The notes: generated by a model from the letters alone, not told the origin. 64,000 bases of DNA from Photorhabdus khanii NC19 (GCF_000517265.1 NZ_AYSJ01000004.1:104996-168995); one strand, 5' to 3'. Positions 9,454-19,912 are shown, counted from the first letter of the stretch. Numbers and translations: made by a program.

Positions 9454-11700
9454 TTAAATTCCGCCTCTGACCAAACCGCCAATCCCATGCCGCTCCATAA
9501 ACGTTGCTGACAGCTCCTTTACTCTTACGCTGGTTTCAGCCTGTAGTACTTCAGTCATCAACTGCTCAACCTGAACCCTCTCCAAATGACGTAATAAATA
9601 TTTAATCCTTGGCACACTACAACCACTCATACTCAGGCTGCGATAGCCAAGACCAATCAATAACAGAGCACCCATCGGAGAACCCGCCATTTCACCACAA
9701 ATACTGATAGCAAGACCCGCTTGCCGGCTATTTTCAAATACCAGTTTTAATGCCCGAATCACAGCCGGATGTAGACAATCATAAAGGGAAGCGACCTGGG
9801 TGTTGTTTCTATCCACTGCCAACAGATACTGTGTCAAATCATTGGTGCCAATAGAAACAAAATCGACTCTGCACTTGAGTTGTGGCAAGAGAAAAATGGT
9901 CGAAGGAACTTCAATCATCACGCCGAGCTGCGGCATAGGTATCTGATGCGCCAGAATTTGCTCAACTTCCTCTTTCGCTCTGTCTATCAATCTCTTAGCT
10001 TCATCAATCTCTTCCACGCTAGTAACCATTGGCAGAAGGATTTTCAAATTACCGCTATTAACATTCGCTCTGAGCATAGCCCTAAGCTGAATAAGAAAAA
10101 TTTCCGGTTGGTCCAATGTCACCCGTATACCACGCCACCCCAAACAAGGATTTTCTTCGCTGATAGGCATGTAAGGCAGTTGTTTATCCGCACCGATATC
10201 AAGTGTACGCAATACCACCGGTTTATCAGGAAATAATTGCAGCATCTCCTGATAACGGGCTTTTTGTTCATCTTCTGAAGGGAAACCACAGTGCAACATA
10301 AAGGGTATTTCAGTTCGATAGAGACCAACACCATCAATATTATTGCCTATATGTAACTCATATTTCAGACTCAAACCCGCATTAAGTTGAACAAGAACAC
10401 GCTCACCACTTTTGAGCCGCGCTTCCTGATCAACATCCCCTTCAGCCAGTTTACTCAGCGCTTTTTCTTCTTCGATGATCTGTTTATATTCCTGAGAAAT
10501 CAGCGGCTCAGGTTCAATAAAAACTTCTCCGCGGAAACCATCAAGAATCAGCATACGATTGTGCAGGAGTTCCGGCAGGATATCAGCTCCCATAATAGCC
10601 GGGATGCCCATCGCCCGAACCAATATGGCAGAGTGTGAATGCGTCGCGCCATCACGAACAATAACCCCTGCTAATCTTTCCTGCGGCATTTCTGCCAATA
10701 GGTTAGCACTCAGTTCATCAGCAACCAGAATAAACCATTCAGGCCACAGATGACTGACAGTCGGTGAATCATCCAGATGAAACAGTAATCGTTGCCCAAG
10801 TGCCCGCAAATCCGATGCCCTTTCCCGCATATAGGCATCCTGTAAGCTGGCGAATTGCTCTGCGTATTTCTCAATAACTTGTTTAACCGCCCATTGCGCA
10901 ACAGATCCCTGCTCAATACAAGAAAACAGATCTTGTTTCAGTTGAGGATCATTCAAAAGGTAGGAATAGAGATCAAAAATCGCGGCACTCTCTTTTTGAG
11001 AGCCGGTAGTAAAACGCTTACTGAGCCGCCGGCATTCCGCCGTCGCATCTTCAAGTGCCTGAATCAAACGAGAACGTTCTGCTGCATGATCAAGGGTTGA
11101 TGCTTCAAAAATTTGTTCAAATGAGGGCTGGGAACAATCCTGCCACCCCTGGGCCATGACGATGCCATTGGAAATTGCCAACGCTTTAATTCGGGTCTGC
11201 CGGTAGTGCCCAAACAAGCCCTTGGTCTGAGCCTGAGCAAGAATCACAGCCAACTGTGTCGCCAGCGTCACCATAAAGGATTCTTCGGTTTCATTAAACA
11301 AGCGTTGTTCCTGCTGCTGAACAACCAGAACGCCTTGCAACTGACGGCGATAAATAACCGGAACCCCTAAAAAAGCGCGGAAGTTATCTTCCTTAACCTG
11401 AGGCAGATATTTAAAACTTGGATGACTGCGTACATCCGCTAAATTAATCAGTTCAGATAATTGACCAACTTGTCCAACCACCCCCTCACCAAATGCCAGG
11501 CTGATAATTCTTCCACGGGGTTTCCTCAATCCTCGGGTTGCCATCAGGTAATAACACTGCCGTTGATGATCAGCAAGATAGATAGAACACACATCTGTGC
11601 TCATCGCCAGGCAGGTCTCATTCACCAATAGCTCAAGCGCCTCGGCCAAATTGGTTGCCATCGCAACTTTTTCAACAATTTCCCGTAAGCGCATAAGCAT
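9454..11700 (-). CDS. ptsP: Phosphoenolpyruvate-protein phosphotransferase PtsP (EI-Ntr)
   Basis: First enzyme of the nitrogen-related phosphotransferase chain (EI-Ntr, NPr, EIIA-Ntr), which regulates potassium and nitrogen physiology instead of transporting sugar. At 748 residues it is the same length as in E. coli. An N-terminal GAF domain (about residues 15-160) precedes the PEP-utilising N domain. The phosphorylated His is at 356 ([14 protein letters not shown]). The C-terminal PEP-binding TIM barrel contains the signatures [10 protein letters not shown] and [19 protein letters not shown]. It lies nine bases downstream of rppH, so the two are co-transcribed. Confidence 0.97.
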   Translation of the reverse strand: MLMRLREIVEKVAMATNLAEALELLVNETCLAMSTDVCSIYLADHQRQCYYLMATRGLRKPRGRIISLAFGEGVVGQVGQLSELINLADVRSHPSFKYLPQVKEDNFRAFLGVPVIYRRQLQGVLVVQQQEQRLFNETEESFMVTLATQLAVILAQAQTKGLFGHYRQTRIKALAISNGIVMAQGWQDCSQPSFEQIFEASTLDHAAERSRLIQALEDATAECRRLSKRFTTGSQKESAAIFDLYSYLLNDPQLKQDLFSCIEQGSVAQWAVKQVIEKYAEQFASLQDAYMRERASDLRALGQRLLFHLDDSPTVSHLWPEWFILVADELSANLLAEMPQERLAGVIVRDGATHSHSAILVRAMGIPAIMGADILPELLHNRMLILDGFRGEVFIEPEPLISQEYKQIIEEEKALSKLAEGDVDQEARLKSGERVLVQLNAGLSLKYELHIGNNIDGVGLYRTEIPFMLHCGFPSEDEQKARYQEMLQLFPDKPVVLRTLDIGADKQLPYMPISEENPCLGWRGIRVTLDQPEIFLIQLRAMLRANVNSGNLKILLPMVTSVEEIDEAKRLIDRAKEEVEQILAHQIPMPQLGVMIEVPSTIFLLPQLKCRVDFVSIGTNDLTQYLLAVDRNNTQVASLYDCLHPAVIRALKLVFENSRQAGLAISICGEMAGSPMGALLLIGLGYRSLSMSGCSVPRIKYLLRHLERVQVEQLMTEVLQAETSVRVKELSATFMERHGIGGLVRGGI

Positions 11701-11709
11701 GGAGCTAAC

Positions 11710-12240
11710 CTAACTTCTTTTGCGACGATAAGAATATGAAGAACGTAATAATGATACGTTTTCCTGCATTGGCATCACAACCGAAGCAAATTCTTTCATC
11801 ACGCGCCGGTAAACATCACGTTTAAAAGAGACAACCTGCCGGACAGGATACCAATAGCTGACCCAGCGCCAACCGTCAAACTCTGGGGTATTACTGTGCT
11901 GCACATTAATATCTTCTTCATTACAAAGCAGTTGTAATAAAAACCAACGCTGTTTTTGGCCAATACAGACAGGTCTTGTATCCCAACGCACCAAACGCTT
12001 AGGTAATTTGTAACGTAACCAATTACGGGTAGAGGCCAAAACGCGTACATCTTTCCGGCCTAAACCCACTTCTTCATACAGTTCCCGGTACATTGCCTGC
12101 TCTGGTGATTCCCCCGGATTAATCCCCCCCTGAGGGAATTGCCAGGAATGTTGCCCATAACGCCGGGCCCACAAAACCTGGCCTTGTCGATTACAAATTA
12201 CAATTCCTACATTCGGGCGGTAGCCATCATCATCGATCAC
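11710..12240 (-). CDS. rppH: RNA pyrophosphohydrolase
   Basis: Nudix hydrolase that removes pyrophosphate from the 5' end of mRNAs and so triggers RNase E decay. It has 176 residues, as in E. coli. The Nudix box runs from about residue 38 to 60 ([17 protein letters not shown] then YEEVGL), with the metal-binding EEVG glutamates intact. The start [17 protein letters not shown] matches the family. It heads the rppH-ptsP-lgt-thyA run and is divergent from the thiamine operon, with promoters for both in 12241-12358. Confidence 0.97.
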   Translation of the reverse strand: MIDDDGYRPNVGIVICNRQGQVLWARRYGQHSWQFPQGGINPGESPEQAMYRELYEEVGLGRKDVRVLASTRNWLRYKLPKRLVRWDTRPVCIGQKQRWFLLQLLCNEEDINVQHSNTPEFDGWRWVSYWYPVRQVVSFKRDVYRRVMKEFASVVMPMQENVSLLRSSYSYRRKRS

Positions 12241-12358
12241 CAGACTACCTCAATAAACTAAATTTGAAAGATGACTAATTGTTTCACACTACCCTCAAGT
12301 GGTAAACCTCTATCATTGGACTTTGCAGTCGCTAGCTAAATCTCTACAATAGCACCAT

Positions 12359-12446
12359 CTCAACGGGGTGCTGGCTGTTTAAAACGGTCTTGCTGAGAGT
12401 AAACCCGCCGAACCTGATCCGGCTAATACCGGCGTAGGGATTTGAG
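12359..12446 (+). promoter_or_regulatory. TPP riboswitch (THI element)
   Basis: The conserved thiamine pyrophosphate aptamer is legible from end to end: P1 strand CTCAAC, GGGGTGC, GCTGAGA, the CCTGATC block, TAATACC and GGCGTAGGGA, closed by TTTGAG. It lies 83 bases upstream of the thiB start. Binding of TPP is expected to shut off thiBPQ. No strong terminator follows, so control is probably at translation initiation. Confidence 0.95.
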
Positions 12447-12529
12447 CTGCTAATTGTTTCACAGAAATTATCTTTCCGTTTAGCGCGCCCTCAGATCCTT
12501 TGCCAATCCTCTTAATTAAGGAGAGCAAA

Positions 12530-13543
12530 GTGTTTAAGACGTTATTTTCCAAATTAACCGTACTGACGGTACTGTCAGCCGCTGCTTTGTTATTGAGTCA
12601 GGTTGTACAGGCAAAGCCGGTATTAACCGTCTACACCTATGATTCTTTTGCCACCGAATGGGGACCAGGGCCCGCGATTAAAAAAGCGTTTGAAGCTGAA
12701 TGTGACTGTGAGCTGAAATTTGTTGCACTGGAAGATGGTGTGTCCCTGCTCAACCGCCTCAGAATGGAAGGAAAGCGCACGGCTGCCGATATTATCCTTG
12801 GTCTGGATAACAACTTGATTCAAGCGGCCCAACAGACAGGTCTGTTCACTGAAAGCCAAGTGGATACCCGTAAGCTGAAGCTGCCGATACAATGGAATAA
12901 CACCGTATTTATTCCTTATGACTATGGTTACTTTGCCTTCATTTACAACAAAAATACGTTGCCAAATCCACCAAAGAGCATGGATGAACTGATCAACAGT
13001 CACAATAACTGGAAAGTGATCTATCAAGATCCCCGCACCAGCACACCTGGGCAAGGTTTGCTGTTGTGGATGCAGAAAATTTATGGTGATGATGCCCCAC
13101 AAGCCTGGCAAAAACTGGCAAAGAAAACACTCACGGTCACCAAAGGCTGGAGTGAAGCTTATGGTCTGTTCCTGAAAGGCGAAGGCGATTTAGTCCTGAG
13201 CTATACCTCTTCACCGGGCTATCACATTTTGTCTGAGAAGAAAGACTATTATGCTGCGGCAACGTTTAGTGAAGGTCATTACCTGCAAATCGAAGTTGCC
13301 GCCCAACTGGCCTCCAGCAAGCAACCGGAACTTGCCCAGAAATTTATGCGCTTTATGCTGACTCCGGCTTTCCAACAGGAAATTCCAACCACTAACTGGA
13401 TGTATCCGGTTATTGATATCCAACTACCAGAAGTTTATTCACAGCTTTCAATACCAGAGAAATCATTACAGTACAACGCAGAAGAAGTCGCAAAACACCG
13501 TAACCAATGGATTCGCACATGGCAAAACGCTGTCAGCCGCTAA
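12530..13543 (+). CDS. thiB: Thiamine ABC transporter, periplasmic binding protein
   Basis: Periplasmic receptor for thiamine, TMP and TPP that feeds the ThiPQ importer. The start is placed at GTG 12530, six bases after a strong AAGGAG. A TTG further upstream at 12500 has no such site. This gives 337 residues. A signal peptide of about 28 residues ends at VQAKPVLTVYTYDSF, and the mature part is a group-1/6 solute-binding protein typical of ThiB. It is first in thiBPQ, under the TPP riboswitch, and overlaps thiP by 25 bases. Confidence 0.95.
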   Translation: MFKTLFSKLTVLTVLSAAALLLSQVVQAKPVLTVYTYDSFATEWGPGPAIKKAFEAECDCELKFVALEDGVSLLNRLRMEGKRTAADIILGLDNNLIQAAQQTGLFTESQVDTRKLKLPIQWNNTVFIPYDYGYFAFIYNKNTLPNPPKSMDELINSHNNWKVIYQDPRTSTPGQGLLLWMQKIYGDDAPQAWQKLAKKTLTVTKGWSEAYGLFLKGEGDLVLSYTSSPGYHILSEKKDYYAAATFSEGHYLQIEVAAQLASSKQPELAQKFMRFMLTPAFQQEIPTTNWMYPVIDIQLPEVYSQLSIPEKSLQYNAEEVAKHRNQWIRTWQNAVSR

Positions 13544-15123
13544 TAGCCGGATGGCTGCTGCCGGGGGCGATTGCCGCCGGTCTTTTGCTATTGGTCGCTT
13601 TACTGGCATTCGGTACACTTTGGTTTAACGCGCCTGAAGACGACTGGTACTTACTGACAGAAGATCGCTATTTGTGGCATGTGGTGCGTTTTACATTCTG
13701 GCAAGCTTTTTTATCGGCTCTGTTTTCTGTTATGCCCGCTATTTTTCTTTCCCGGGCACTCTACCGCCGCCATTTTCCCGGCCGAACCTTGTTTCTGCGC
13801 CTGTGTGCTATGACGCTGGTTTTGCCGGTACTGGTCGCTCTGTTCGGCATTCTAACTGTCTATGGCAGAGTCGGCTGGCTGGCACAGTTCTGTGAATGGG
13901 CCGGTATCAATTACCCTTTCACCCCTTATGGTTTACAGGGCATTTTGCTGGCGCATATCTTCTTTAATATGCCACTGGCAACACGGCTGTTACTGCAATC
14001 ACTGGAAAACATTGCGGTGGAACAACGGCAATTAGCCTCACAGTTGGGTATGAATGAATGGCAACATTTTCGTTTCGTTGAATGGCCTTACCTGCGCCGC
14101 CAAATCCTGCCAACCGGCGCGCTGATTTTTATGCTCTGTTTTGCCAGTTTTGCCACCGTGCTGGCTTTAGGTGGCGGGCCTGCGGCAACGACTGTCGAGC
14201 TGGCAATCTATCAGGCGTTAAGCTATGACTACGATCTCGGCCGTGCCGCGTTACTGGCTTTGATTCAGCTGACTTGCTGTCTTGGCCTGGTTCTTCTTAG
14301 TCAGAAACTTAACAGTGCTCTATCCATCGGCTATAGCAATCAACAGCAGTGGCGTAATCCACAGGATACTTTACTGAGAAAAATCTGTGACAGCGTGTTA
14401 ATTACCGCAGCACTGTTACTGCTGGTGCCTCCATTGTTAGCTGTTGTGGTGGATGGTCTGAACAGCGGGTTATTCAACGTATTACGCCAACCTGCATTGT
14501 GGCAGGCATTTATCACATCCGTTGTGATTGCTTTAGGTGCCGGATTACTGTGTGTTTTATTCACAATGATGCTGCTGTGGAGCAGCCGCGAGTTGTACCT
14601 GCGTTATTCACCCCGCTGGGGACAAGCGATGGAAATAAGCGGTTTGTTGATCCTGGCGATGCCCGGCATCGTGCTGGCAACCGGTTTTTTTCTCCTCCTT
14701 AACGACACCATCGGCCTGCCCCGCTCACCCTATGGTCTGGTGATTTTAACCAACGCACTGATGGCAATTCCTTATGCATTGAAAGTTCTGGATAATCCGA
14801 TGAAAGATCTGGCAGCCCGCTATAATCCGTTGTGCCGATCCCTGAATATTCAAGGTATTAACCGACTGTGTTGGATTGAGCTAAAAGCACTGAAAATCCC
14901 GCTGGCGCAAGCTTTGGCTTTTGCTTGTGTCCTTTCGATTGGGGATTTTGGTGTGGTCGCGCTGTTTGGTAATGAAGATTTCCGTACACTTCCTTTCTAT
15001 CTGTACCAGCAAATAGGGGCTTACCGTAGTCAAGATGGCGCAGTCACCGCCTTATTGCTGTTATTATTATGTTTTATGCTGTTTAGTTTACTTGAACGCT
15101 TACCGGGGCGACATAATGCTTAA
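13519..15123 (+). CDS. thiP: Thiamine ABC transporter, permease
   Basis: Inner-membrane permease of the thiamine importer, 534 residues when started at ATG 13519 ([16 protein letters not shown]), which aligns with the E. coli N-terminus. It is a duplicated permease of about 12 membrane helices with two EAA-type loops, the first near [15 protein letters not shown] and the second near [16 protein letters not shown]. It overlaps thiB by 25 bases and thiQ by 8 bases, indicating tight translational coupling. Confidence 0.96.
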   Translation: MAKRCQPLIAGWLLPGAIAAGLLLLVALLAFGTLWFNAPEDDWYLLTEDRYLWHVVRFTFWQAFLSALFSVMPAIFLSRALYRRHFPGRTLFLRLCAMTLVLPVLVALFGILTVYGRVGWLAQFCEWAGINYPFTPYGLQGILLAHIFFNMPLATRLLLQSLENIAVEQRQLASQLGMNEWQHFRFVEWPYLRRQILPTGALIFMLCFASFATVLALGGGPAATTVELAIYQALSYDYDLGRAALLALIQLTCCLGLVLLSQKLNSALSIGYSNQQQWRNPQDTLLRKICDSVLITAALLLLVPPLLAVVVDGLNSGLFNVLRQPALWQAFITSVVIALGAGLLCVLFTMMLLWSSRELYLRYSPRWGQAMEISGLLILAMPGIVLATGFFLLLNDTIGLPRSPYGLVILTNALMAIPYALKVLDNPMKDLAARYNPLCRSLNIQGINRLCWIELKALKIPLAQALAFACVLSIGDFGVVALFGNEDFRTLPFYLYQQIGAYRSQDGAVTALLLLLLCFMLFSLLERLPGRHNA

Positions 15124-15823
15124 ACTTGAGAATCTGACTTACACCTATGAACATCTGGTGATGTTCTTTGACTTGCAGATTCAGGCTGGGGAGCGTATCG
15201 CTATTCTTGGCCCTAGTGGAGCAGGTAAAAGTACATTACTGAACCTGATCGCCGGTTTTCAAACAGCAGAAAAAGGTTCCGTATGGCTGAATGGAAAAAA
15301 TCACACCAATACGCCACCTTCTCAGCGCCCCGTATCCATGTTATTTCAAGAAAATAACCTCTTCTCTCATCTGACGATTGAACAGAATATTGGGTTGGGA
15401 TTACATCCCGGATTACGCCTTAATAGCAAACAGCAACAGACATTACAGCAAATAGTCTCCCAAGTTTCGTTGGAAGATTGCCTTACCCGCCTGCCTGCTC
15501 AACTTTCTGGTGGACAACGACAACGAGCAGCATTAGCGCGTTGTTTAGTGCGCCAGCAGCCAATTCTGTTACTTGATGAGCCCTTTTCTGCTCTTGATCC
15601 AGCACTGCGTAATGAAATGTTGATATTACTGGAGCAAGTTTGCAATGAACGCCAGCTTACTTTGCTGATGGTTTCGCATAATCTGGATGATGCCGCCCGT
15701 ATAGCTGACCGCGCTTTATTAGTTGTTGATGGCAATATTCATTATGACGGTTCAACAAATGCACTGGTTGCCGGTATTGTTCCTGAAGCGGCTATTTTGG
15801 GAAGGAAGGTAGACTCTAATTAG
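15116..15823 (+). CDS. thiQ: Thiamine ABC transporter, ATP-binding protein
   Basis: ATPase that powers thiamine uptake. ATG 15116 ([13 protein letters not shown]) gives 235 residues, close to the 232 of E. coli. Walker A is GPSGAGKST, the ABC signature [16 protein letters not shown], Walker [12 protein letters not shown] and the switch His lies in MVSHNLDDA. It is the last gene of the riboswitch-controlled operon. No clear terminator follows before the AT-rich island begins. Confidence 0.96.
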   Translation: MLKLENLTYTYEHLVMFFDLQIQAGERIAILGPSGAGKSTLLNLIAGFQTAEKGSVWLNGKNHTNTPPSQRPVSMLFQENNLFSHLTIEQNIGLGLHPGLRLNSKQQQTLQQIVSQVSLEDCLTRLPAQLSGGQRQRAALARCLVRQQPILLLDEPFSALDPALRNEMLILLEQVCNERQLTLLMVSHNLDDAARIADRALLVVDGNIHYDGSTNALVAGIVPEAAILGRKVDSN

Positions 15824-15993
15824 GCGTTATTAATTCCATCGCTATCAGAATAAATGGGAATAGGATATGGCTTGGTATTTCGATTATTTTCTTCTGTGAC
15901 TAAGGTCTATATTTTAAAAATAAAATTGGATGGTGTAAATCTTTTTTGTTATAAGTATTTTTTATGTATTAATTTTTCATAAAGGATTTAATA

Positions 15994-16445
15994 ATGTCTA
16001 ATTTGATTTATGCGACCATAAAAGGAAAGAACCAAGGGTTAATCTCAGCAGGCTGTTCTACTTTTGATTCTATTGGTAATAAATATCAAGAGAACCACAG
16101 GGATCAAATATTAGTTTACTCCGCTACACATTCTTTAACTCGCGTACAACATGTAAGCCATCATCCTTTTAATATCATAAAACCCATCGATAAATCCTCT
16201 CCTTTACTTGGACTAGCAATTTCAAACAACGAAGAACTTCATCAGAAGGTGCTCAAGAAAAGTTTTATTCAATAGAATTAACAAAAGCAAAAATAAATGC
16301 TTTTAATATTAATTACCCTCACTCTTTAACTCATGCAGAGAATCAACCAGAAGAGAGTATCTCTGTCATTTATCAAAATATAATTTGGAGTCACCACATT
16401 GCGGGTACTTCTGCTTATAGTACCAGAGATGATGAGGTTTATTAA
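15994..16445 (+). pseudogene. Hcp-family type VI secretion tube protein, internal deletion/frameshift
   Basis: The first frame (from ATG 15994, with AAGGA upstream) reads MSNLIYATIKGKNQGLISAG, continues through DKSSPLLGLAISNNEEL and stops at 16275. It matches the N-terminal two thirds of the enterobacterial Hcp effector-carrier family. The missing C-terminal third follows in another frame from 16239 (SSEGAQEKFYSIELTKAKI ... HAENQPEESISVIYQ) to TAA 16443-16445. At the junction a short stretch expected in full-length relatives (roughly CxFxxYRT) is absent, so a small out-of-frame deletion is the likeliest lesion. Hcp forms the T6SS tube and its locus commonly carries a cargo effector next to it. 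A sequencing error cannot be excluded. Confidence 0.75.
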
Positions 16446-16447
16446 AA

Positions 16448-17190
16448 ATGAATAAATTACGTGACAGGGCATTAAGTAATAATTTCTGTACATATGACCC
16501 AAGTTCCAGGCCATCTTTTAGGCGATGAGATGAAATAGATGCTTCGATTTATTTTCTTAATCGATTTATTCCAGGCTCAGTGAATTATCTGGATGGTTAT
16601 AAAGATGCATATGTAAAATATAACAGGAACCTAATTTTAAAATATGCCCATATAGAACAAATCCCGCCAAATCTTTTGGCAGGTGTTGCCAGAATAGAAG
16701 CGGACGGTAAACCAGATATGTGGAAGTTAAACACTATTGCAATGAGACAATGGCGTGAACAGGCTTTTAACCTTGATAAAACTCGCTCAAAAGGCTCAAA
16801 TGAAACTTCTACGGGTATAGTTGCAATACAGATAAGACATGTAGCAGATATGATGGGTTTCGACTCAAATACATTAACAACAACAGACCAGTTAGAAATT
16901 GCAACTTGCCTTCAAATTGATGAATTTAATATTAAAATGGTTGCTCGTTATTTAAGAGATTTAATTCTCTATGATTATCCTACTGCAGATACCAAGAAAT
17001 TAACAAAAGAACAATATATCATGGCTGGTTCTAGATATAATCGTGGTATAACAAGAGAAAAGGGAGATTTTTCATAAGAATAATGAATACTCCGCCTGAA
17101 TTAAGCACTACTGATGAAAAAAAATGGATTTCTTACGGAGTAAGTATATATAAACGGCTGGATTATTTAGATAATTTACTTAAAGGATAA
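16448..17190 (+). pseudogene. Lysozyme/transglycosylase-like T6SS cargo effector, broken
   Basis: Begins two bases after the hcp remnant. The frame MNKLRDRALSNNFCTYDPSS hits an in-frame TGA at 16526-16528 (after SFRR) and then continues open in the same frame through DEIDASIYFLNRFIPG to TAA 17077. A C-terminal piece (17083-17190, MNTPPELSTTDEKKWISYG...) lies in another frame, reached by one shift near a T5 run at 17068-17072. The middle part (IPPNLLAGVARIEADGKPD with a candidate catalytic Glu, and later AGSRYNRG) looks like a soluble lytic transglycosylase/lysozyme fold. The TGA probably replaced a Trp codon. The frame-shifted end stops three bases before the next gene, which supports it as the original end. 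A shorter product could start at GTG 16580. Confidence 0.6.
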
Positions 17191-17193
17191 AAA

Positions 17194-17523
17194 ATGAAAA
17201 TATCAGATATATTTACATTTTTTATGTTAAGTTTTTTATCCTTTGGATTAATTAACTCATTCGCTTTTCCCAGGGTTACAGACCTTTTTGACTTCAACTC
17301 AGTTGACTGTGATATATGGCAATATGAAGATGGAGGTATTGATATAATCACTTCCATATTTATCTTAATCCCACTTAGTCCTTTTTATATAGCCTGTTTT
17401 TACAAGTCATATGTTTTATTTAAAAACAATAAAATTAGATCAATAAGCTATTTTGTTTTTACCTCCGTTTTTATTCTTTATTGGTTCTATACTTACTACG
17501 CTAGATTTATGCTTTATTGCTAG
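17194..17523 (+). CDS. Small inner-membrane protein, probable immunity protein of the adjacent effector
   Basis: Intact 109-residue protein starting three bases after the end of the effector remnant. It has three predicted membrane helices (about residues 4-24, 50-70 and 80-102). The first helix ends in a Phe-Ala-Phe segment and leads into an exposed loop (TDLFDFNSVDCDIWQYEDGG) that probably faces the periplasm. Position directly behind a peptidoglycan-hydrolase-like effector, membrane topology and small size all fit an immunity protein guarding the periplasm. It is reminiscent of DUF2645/YjeO-type inner-membrane proteins, but that match is from memory. The function is inferred. Confidence 0.55.
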   Translation: MKISDIFTFFMLSFLSFGLINSFAFPRVTDLFDFNSVDCDIWQYEDGGIDIITSIFILIPLSPFYIACFYKSYVLFKNNKIRSISYFVFTSVFILYWFYTYYARFMLYC

Positions 17524-17944
17524 ACGGGATAAGCGTAATATTGTTCTAATATTTTCCATATAGTTAATTCGCCGCGTGCTTTATAAGGCAACGAAAATTT
17601 GGCGATTTGATACGAAATCATAATGGTATTTTTATAAAAGAAATCCAGGAATTCGATTTAACAAAATCGTTAACATGTAATCATAACTCCGACACGCCTG
17701 CCTGCCAGACATCACTCTATTTAAATTAACTTTTAGACGTTCAAGTTACCTAAATCACTCTCGATTATAAATATGATTTTCCATCACATCCTAATAGTTC
17801 AAAAAAACAATCAAATACAATCAGTTATTTAAGGTGATTAACATCACACTATTTGTTAATTTTAGTTTTAAAACCGAATAATAAATGTAACATATTCTTG
17901 TTTTTGCGGTTATTAACATTATTATTTTTCAAAGAGAATGATAA
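17524..17944 (+). other. AT-rich intergenic region
   Basis: No gene is seen in these 421 bases. The sequence is strongly AT-rich. It holds a short inverted repeat (CGATTT-AACAA-AATCG, about 17657-17673) and, towards its right end, a CRP-like palindrome listed separately. It presumably contains the promoter of the dioxygenase/exporter operon. Confidence 0.6.
17833..17848 (+). promoter_or_regulatory. Possible CRP-binding site upstream of the dioxygenase operon
   Basis: GGTGATTAACATCACA differs from the TGTGA-N6-TCACA core at only one position. It lies about 97 bases before the ATG at 17945. The palindrome is good, but no confident -35/-10 pair was identified, so the regulatory role is an inference. 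Confidence 0.4.
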
Positions 17945-18949
17945 ATGGATTATCAGAACTTATTTCAATTAACCAAGCAAGAAAAACATGACCTATTTTT
18001 AGCATTAAATAAAATTAATTACGATCCTACGGGGAGTGATTTATATATTCACGCAGTAAGATCTGCAATGATGTCTTTTTTACCTGTAAGGATAATATCA
18101 GCCCTGAATAAACAGCGGGCATCTATAGATCCCAGGCCATACATAATTCTAAAGAATACGCCAATAGACTGTGAAATATTCTTCTCTCCATCACCAAACC
18201 AATATACTCCCTCAGCAAAATCAGGAAATATTAGTGAAAACCTTTTAACAGGTATAGCTTCACTCATCGGTGAACCCTATTCGATGTTTTTTGAAGGTAA
18301 AGAGTTAATTAATAACCTGATTCCAACTCATGAATCGAAAAATGAATATACAGGTTTAGGATTTGATGTTGAACTTGATTTTCATATTGAAAATGCAGCG
18401 TTAAAACATTTAGAACAATATAATGTTTCACCACTAGGCTTATTACTTACAGGAGTCAGGAATGATCCCGGTGGTCCTCTGACACATATATCAGACTCAC
18501 GTATATCCATTGCTCAATTAGAGAAAGAAGATATAGAGATATTAGCAGCACCATTGTACAGTATTAAATTACCTTACCGCTGGAGACAATCCACAGTGAT
18601 TGGGAAAGAAGAGACCCATCTTGTCCCACTTATATCAGAAAATCATATATTACCCGACATCAGCGCTGTATTTTATCCCGGTATGATAACAGCAAGTACA
18701 ACTAAAGCTGAAATTGCTTTGGAAAAATTCTACTGTTTGATTAAAGAAAATTCGGTAGGAATACATATTGAACCAGGAGATTTAGTATATATAGATAACA
18801 GATTCACTTTGCATTCAAGAGATAAATTCACACCAACATTCGATAATAGAGGAACTCCATTACGTTGGTTGCAACGTGTATTTATCTCACCAAATCTTTG
18901 GAATCATAGATATTTAAACCAAATCGAAAATAGAATTTTCTCTATTTAG
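17945..18949 (+). CDS. Fe(II)/2-oxoglutarate dioxygenase, clavaminate-synthase/TauD-like
   Basis: Protein of 334 residues. The iron triad can be read: His147-x-Glu149 (LDFHIENA) and distal His290 (FTLHSRDKF). Arg307 before Trp is the likely 2-oxoglutarate anchor (LRWLQRVF). The H-x-E form, in place of H-x-D, is typical of the clavaminate-synthase-like group that includes the amino-acid hydroxylases VioC and AsnO. A free or carrier-bound amino acid is therefore a plausible substrate, but this is inference. The start ATG has GAGA upstream. It lies 12 bases before an AEC-family transporter gene and is clearly AT-richer than the core genes. The substrate is unknown. Confidence 0.8.
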   Translation: MDYQNLFQLTKQEKHDLFLALNKINYDPTGSDLYIHAVRSAMMSFLPVRIISALNKQRASIDPRPYIILKNTPIDCEIFFSPSPNQYTPSAKSGNISENLLTGIASLIGEPYSMFFEGKELINNLIPTHESKNEYTGLGFDVELDFHIENAALKHLEQYNVSPLGLLLTGVRNDPGGPLTHISDSRISIAQLEKEDIEILAAPLYSIKLPYRWRQSTVIGKEETHLVPLISENHILPDISAVFYPGMITASTTKAEIALEKFYCLIKENSVGIHIEPGDLVYIDNRFTLHSRDKFTPTFDNRGTPLRWLQRVFISPNLWNHRYLNQIENRIFSI

Positions 18950-18961
18950 AAGGATCTTCAG

Positions 18962-19879
18962 ATGCTAAATGTTTTCTTTTCAATTCTGCCTATATTTCTA
19001 CTAATTATTCTTGGTTTCTTATCTAAAAAATATATAAAAGATGTTTCTAATTTCTGGAACTTTTCAGATAAATTTGTTTACTATCTATTTTTTCCTGCTT
19101 TATTAATTTTAGATATTAGCGAAGCTAATTTTTCTGGCGCTGACAATTTCTACCCAATAGTATCAACAATAAGTTCCACAATAATAGTCGCTATTATTAT
19201 TTTCTTTGGTAGATTTTTATTTAATACTACACCCGCTCTATTTACCTCTATTTTTCAAGGTGGAGTTAGATATAATTCATATGTTTTTATAGCCCTTTCA
19301 CAATCACTATTTGGCAGTGAAGGTGTTGCATTATCCGGATTTTTTGTCGCCTATATGATAATTATCACCAATATTATGAGTGTACTGGTCATGAATCATT
19401 ATGGTAGTGGAAGTAAAAAAAGCCTCAGTAGTGCTATCCTTGCTTTAGCTAAAAACCCACTCATCATTGGCGCAATCATTGGTGTGTTACTAAACTTCTT
19501 TAACATTCATATTACTGGTTCAATTAAGCAACTTTTTATCTATCTATCTAATGCAGCCACACCATTAAGCTTAATGTCTGTAGGCGCTGGATTGATCATC
19601 AGCATGCATATAAGAAAGCTACTTTCGATCTCCTATGCAACTATACTCAAGCTGGTTGTCATGCCACTTATCACCATCTTGATAATTAAATATTTAGGTG
19701 CATCAGGCGTGCCTGCGAATATTGCTATTCTATATTCCGCCGTGCCTTGTGCCGGTAATGCTTATATATTAGCCAGACAAATGGGAGGTGACCATGAGGC
19801 AATGGCATCTATTATCACATGGACTACGTTATTATCCATCATTACTGTAACTTTAATTCTTGGTAGTATGAAATTATAG
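18962..19879 (+). CDS. AEC-family (auxin efflux carrier-like) transporter
   Basis: Integral membrane protein of 305 residues with about ten helices, arranged as two five-helix halves with a hydrophilic centre (HYGSGSKKSLSSA). The C-terminal half has the family features SVGAGL and YSAVPCAGNAYILARQMGGD, where the conserved Pro-Cys/Ala region forms the transport crossover. AEC members export or import organic acids and amino-acid-like molecules. It starts 12 bases after the dioxygenase with a GAAGGA site, so the pair is one operon. It may move the dioxygenase's substrate or product, which is inference from context. Confidence 0.82.
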   Translation: MLNVFFSILPIFLLIILGFLSKKYIKDVSNFWNFSDKFVYYLFFPALLILDISEANFSGADNFYPIVSTISSTIIVAIIIFFGRFLFNTTPALFTSIFQGGVRYNSYVFIALSQSLFGSEGVALSGFFVAYMIIITNIMSVLVMNHYGSGSKKSLSSAILALAKNPLIIGAIIGVLLNFFNIHITGSIKQLFIYLSNAATPLSLMSVGAGLIISMHIRKLLSISYATILKLVVMPLITILIIKYLGASGVPANIAILYSAVPCAGNAYILARQMGGDHEAMASIITWTTLLSIITVTLILGSMKL

Positions 19880-19912
19880 AAATATATATAAGAATAAAGC
19901 CAAATAATATTA

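Noticed and set aside
16526..16528. TGA as a selenocysteine codon
   Set aside because: No convincing downstream hairpin, and the gene carries a further frameshift, so simple decay is more likely.
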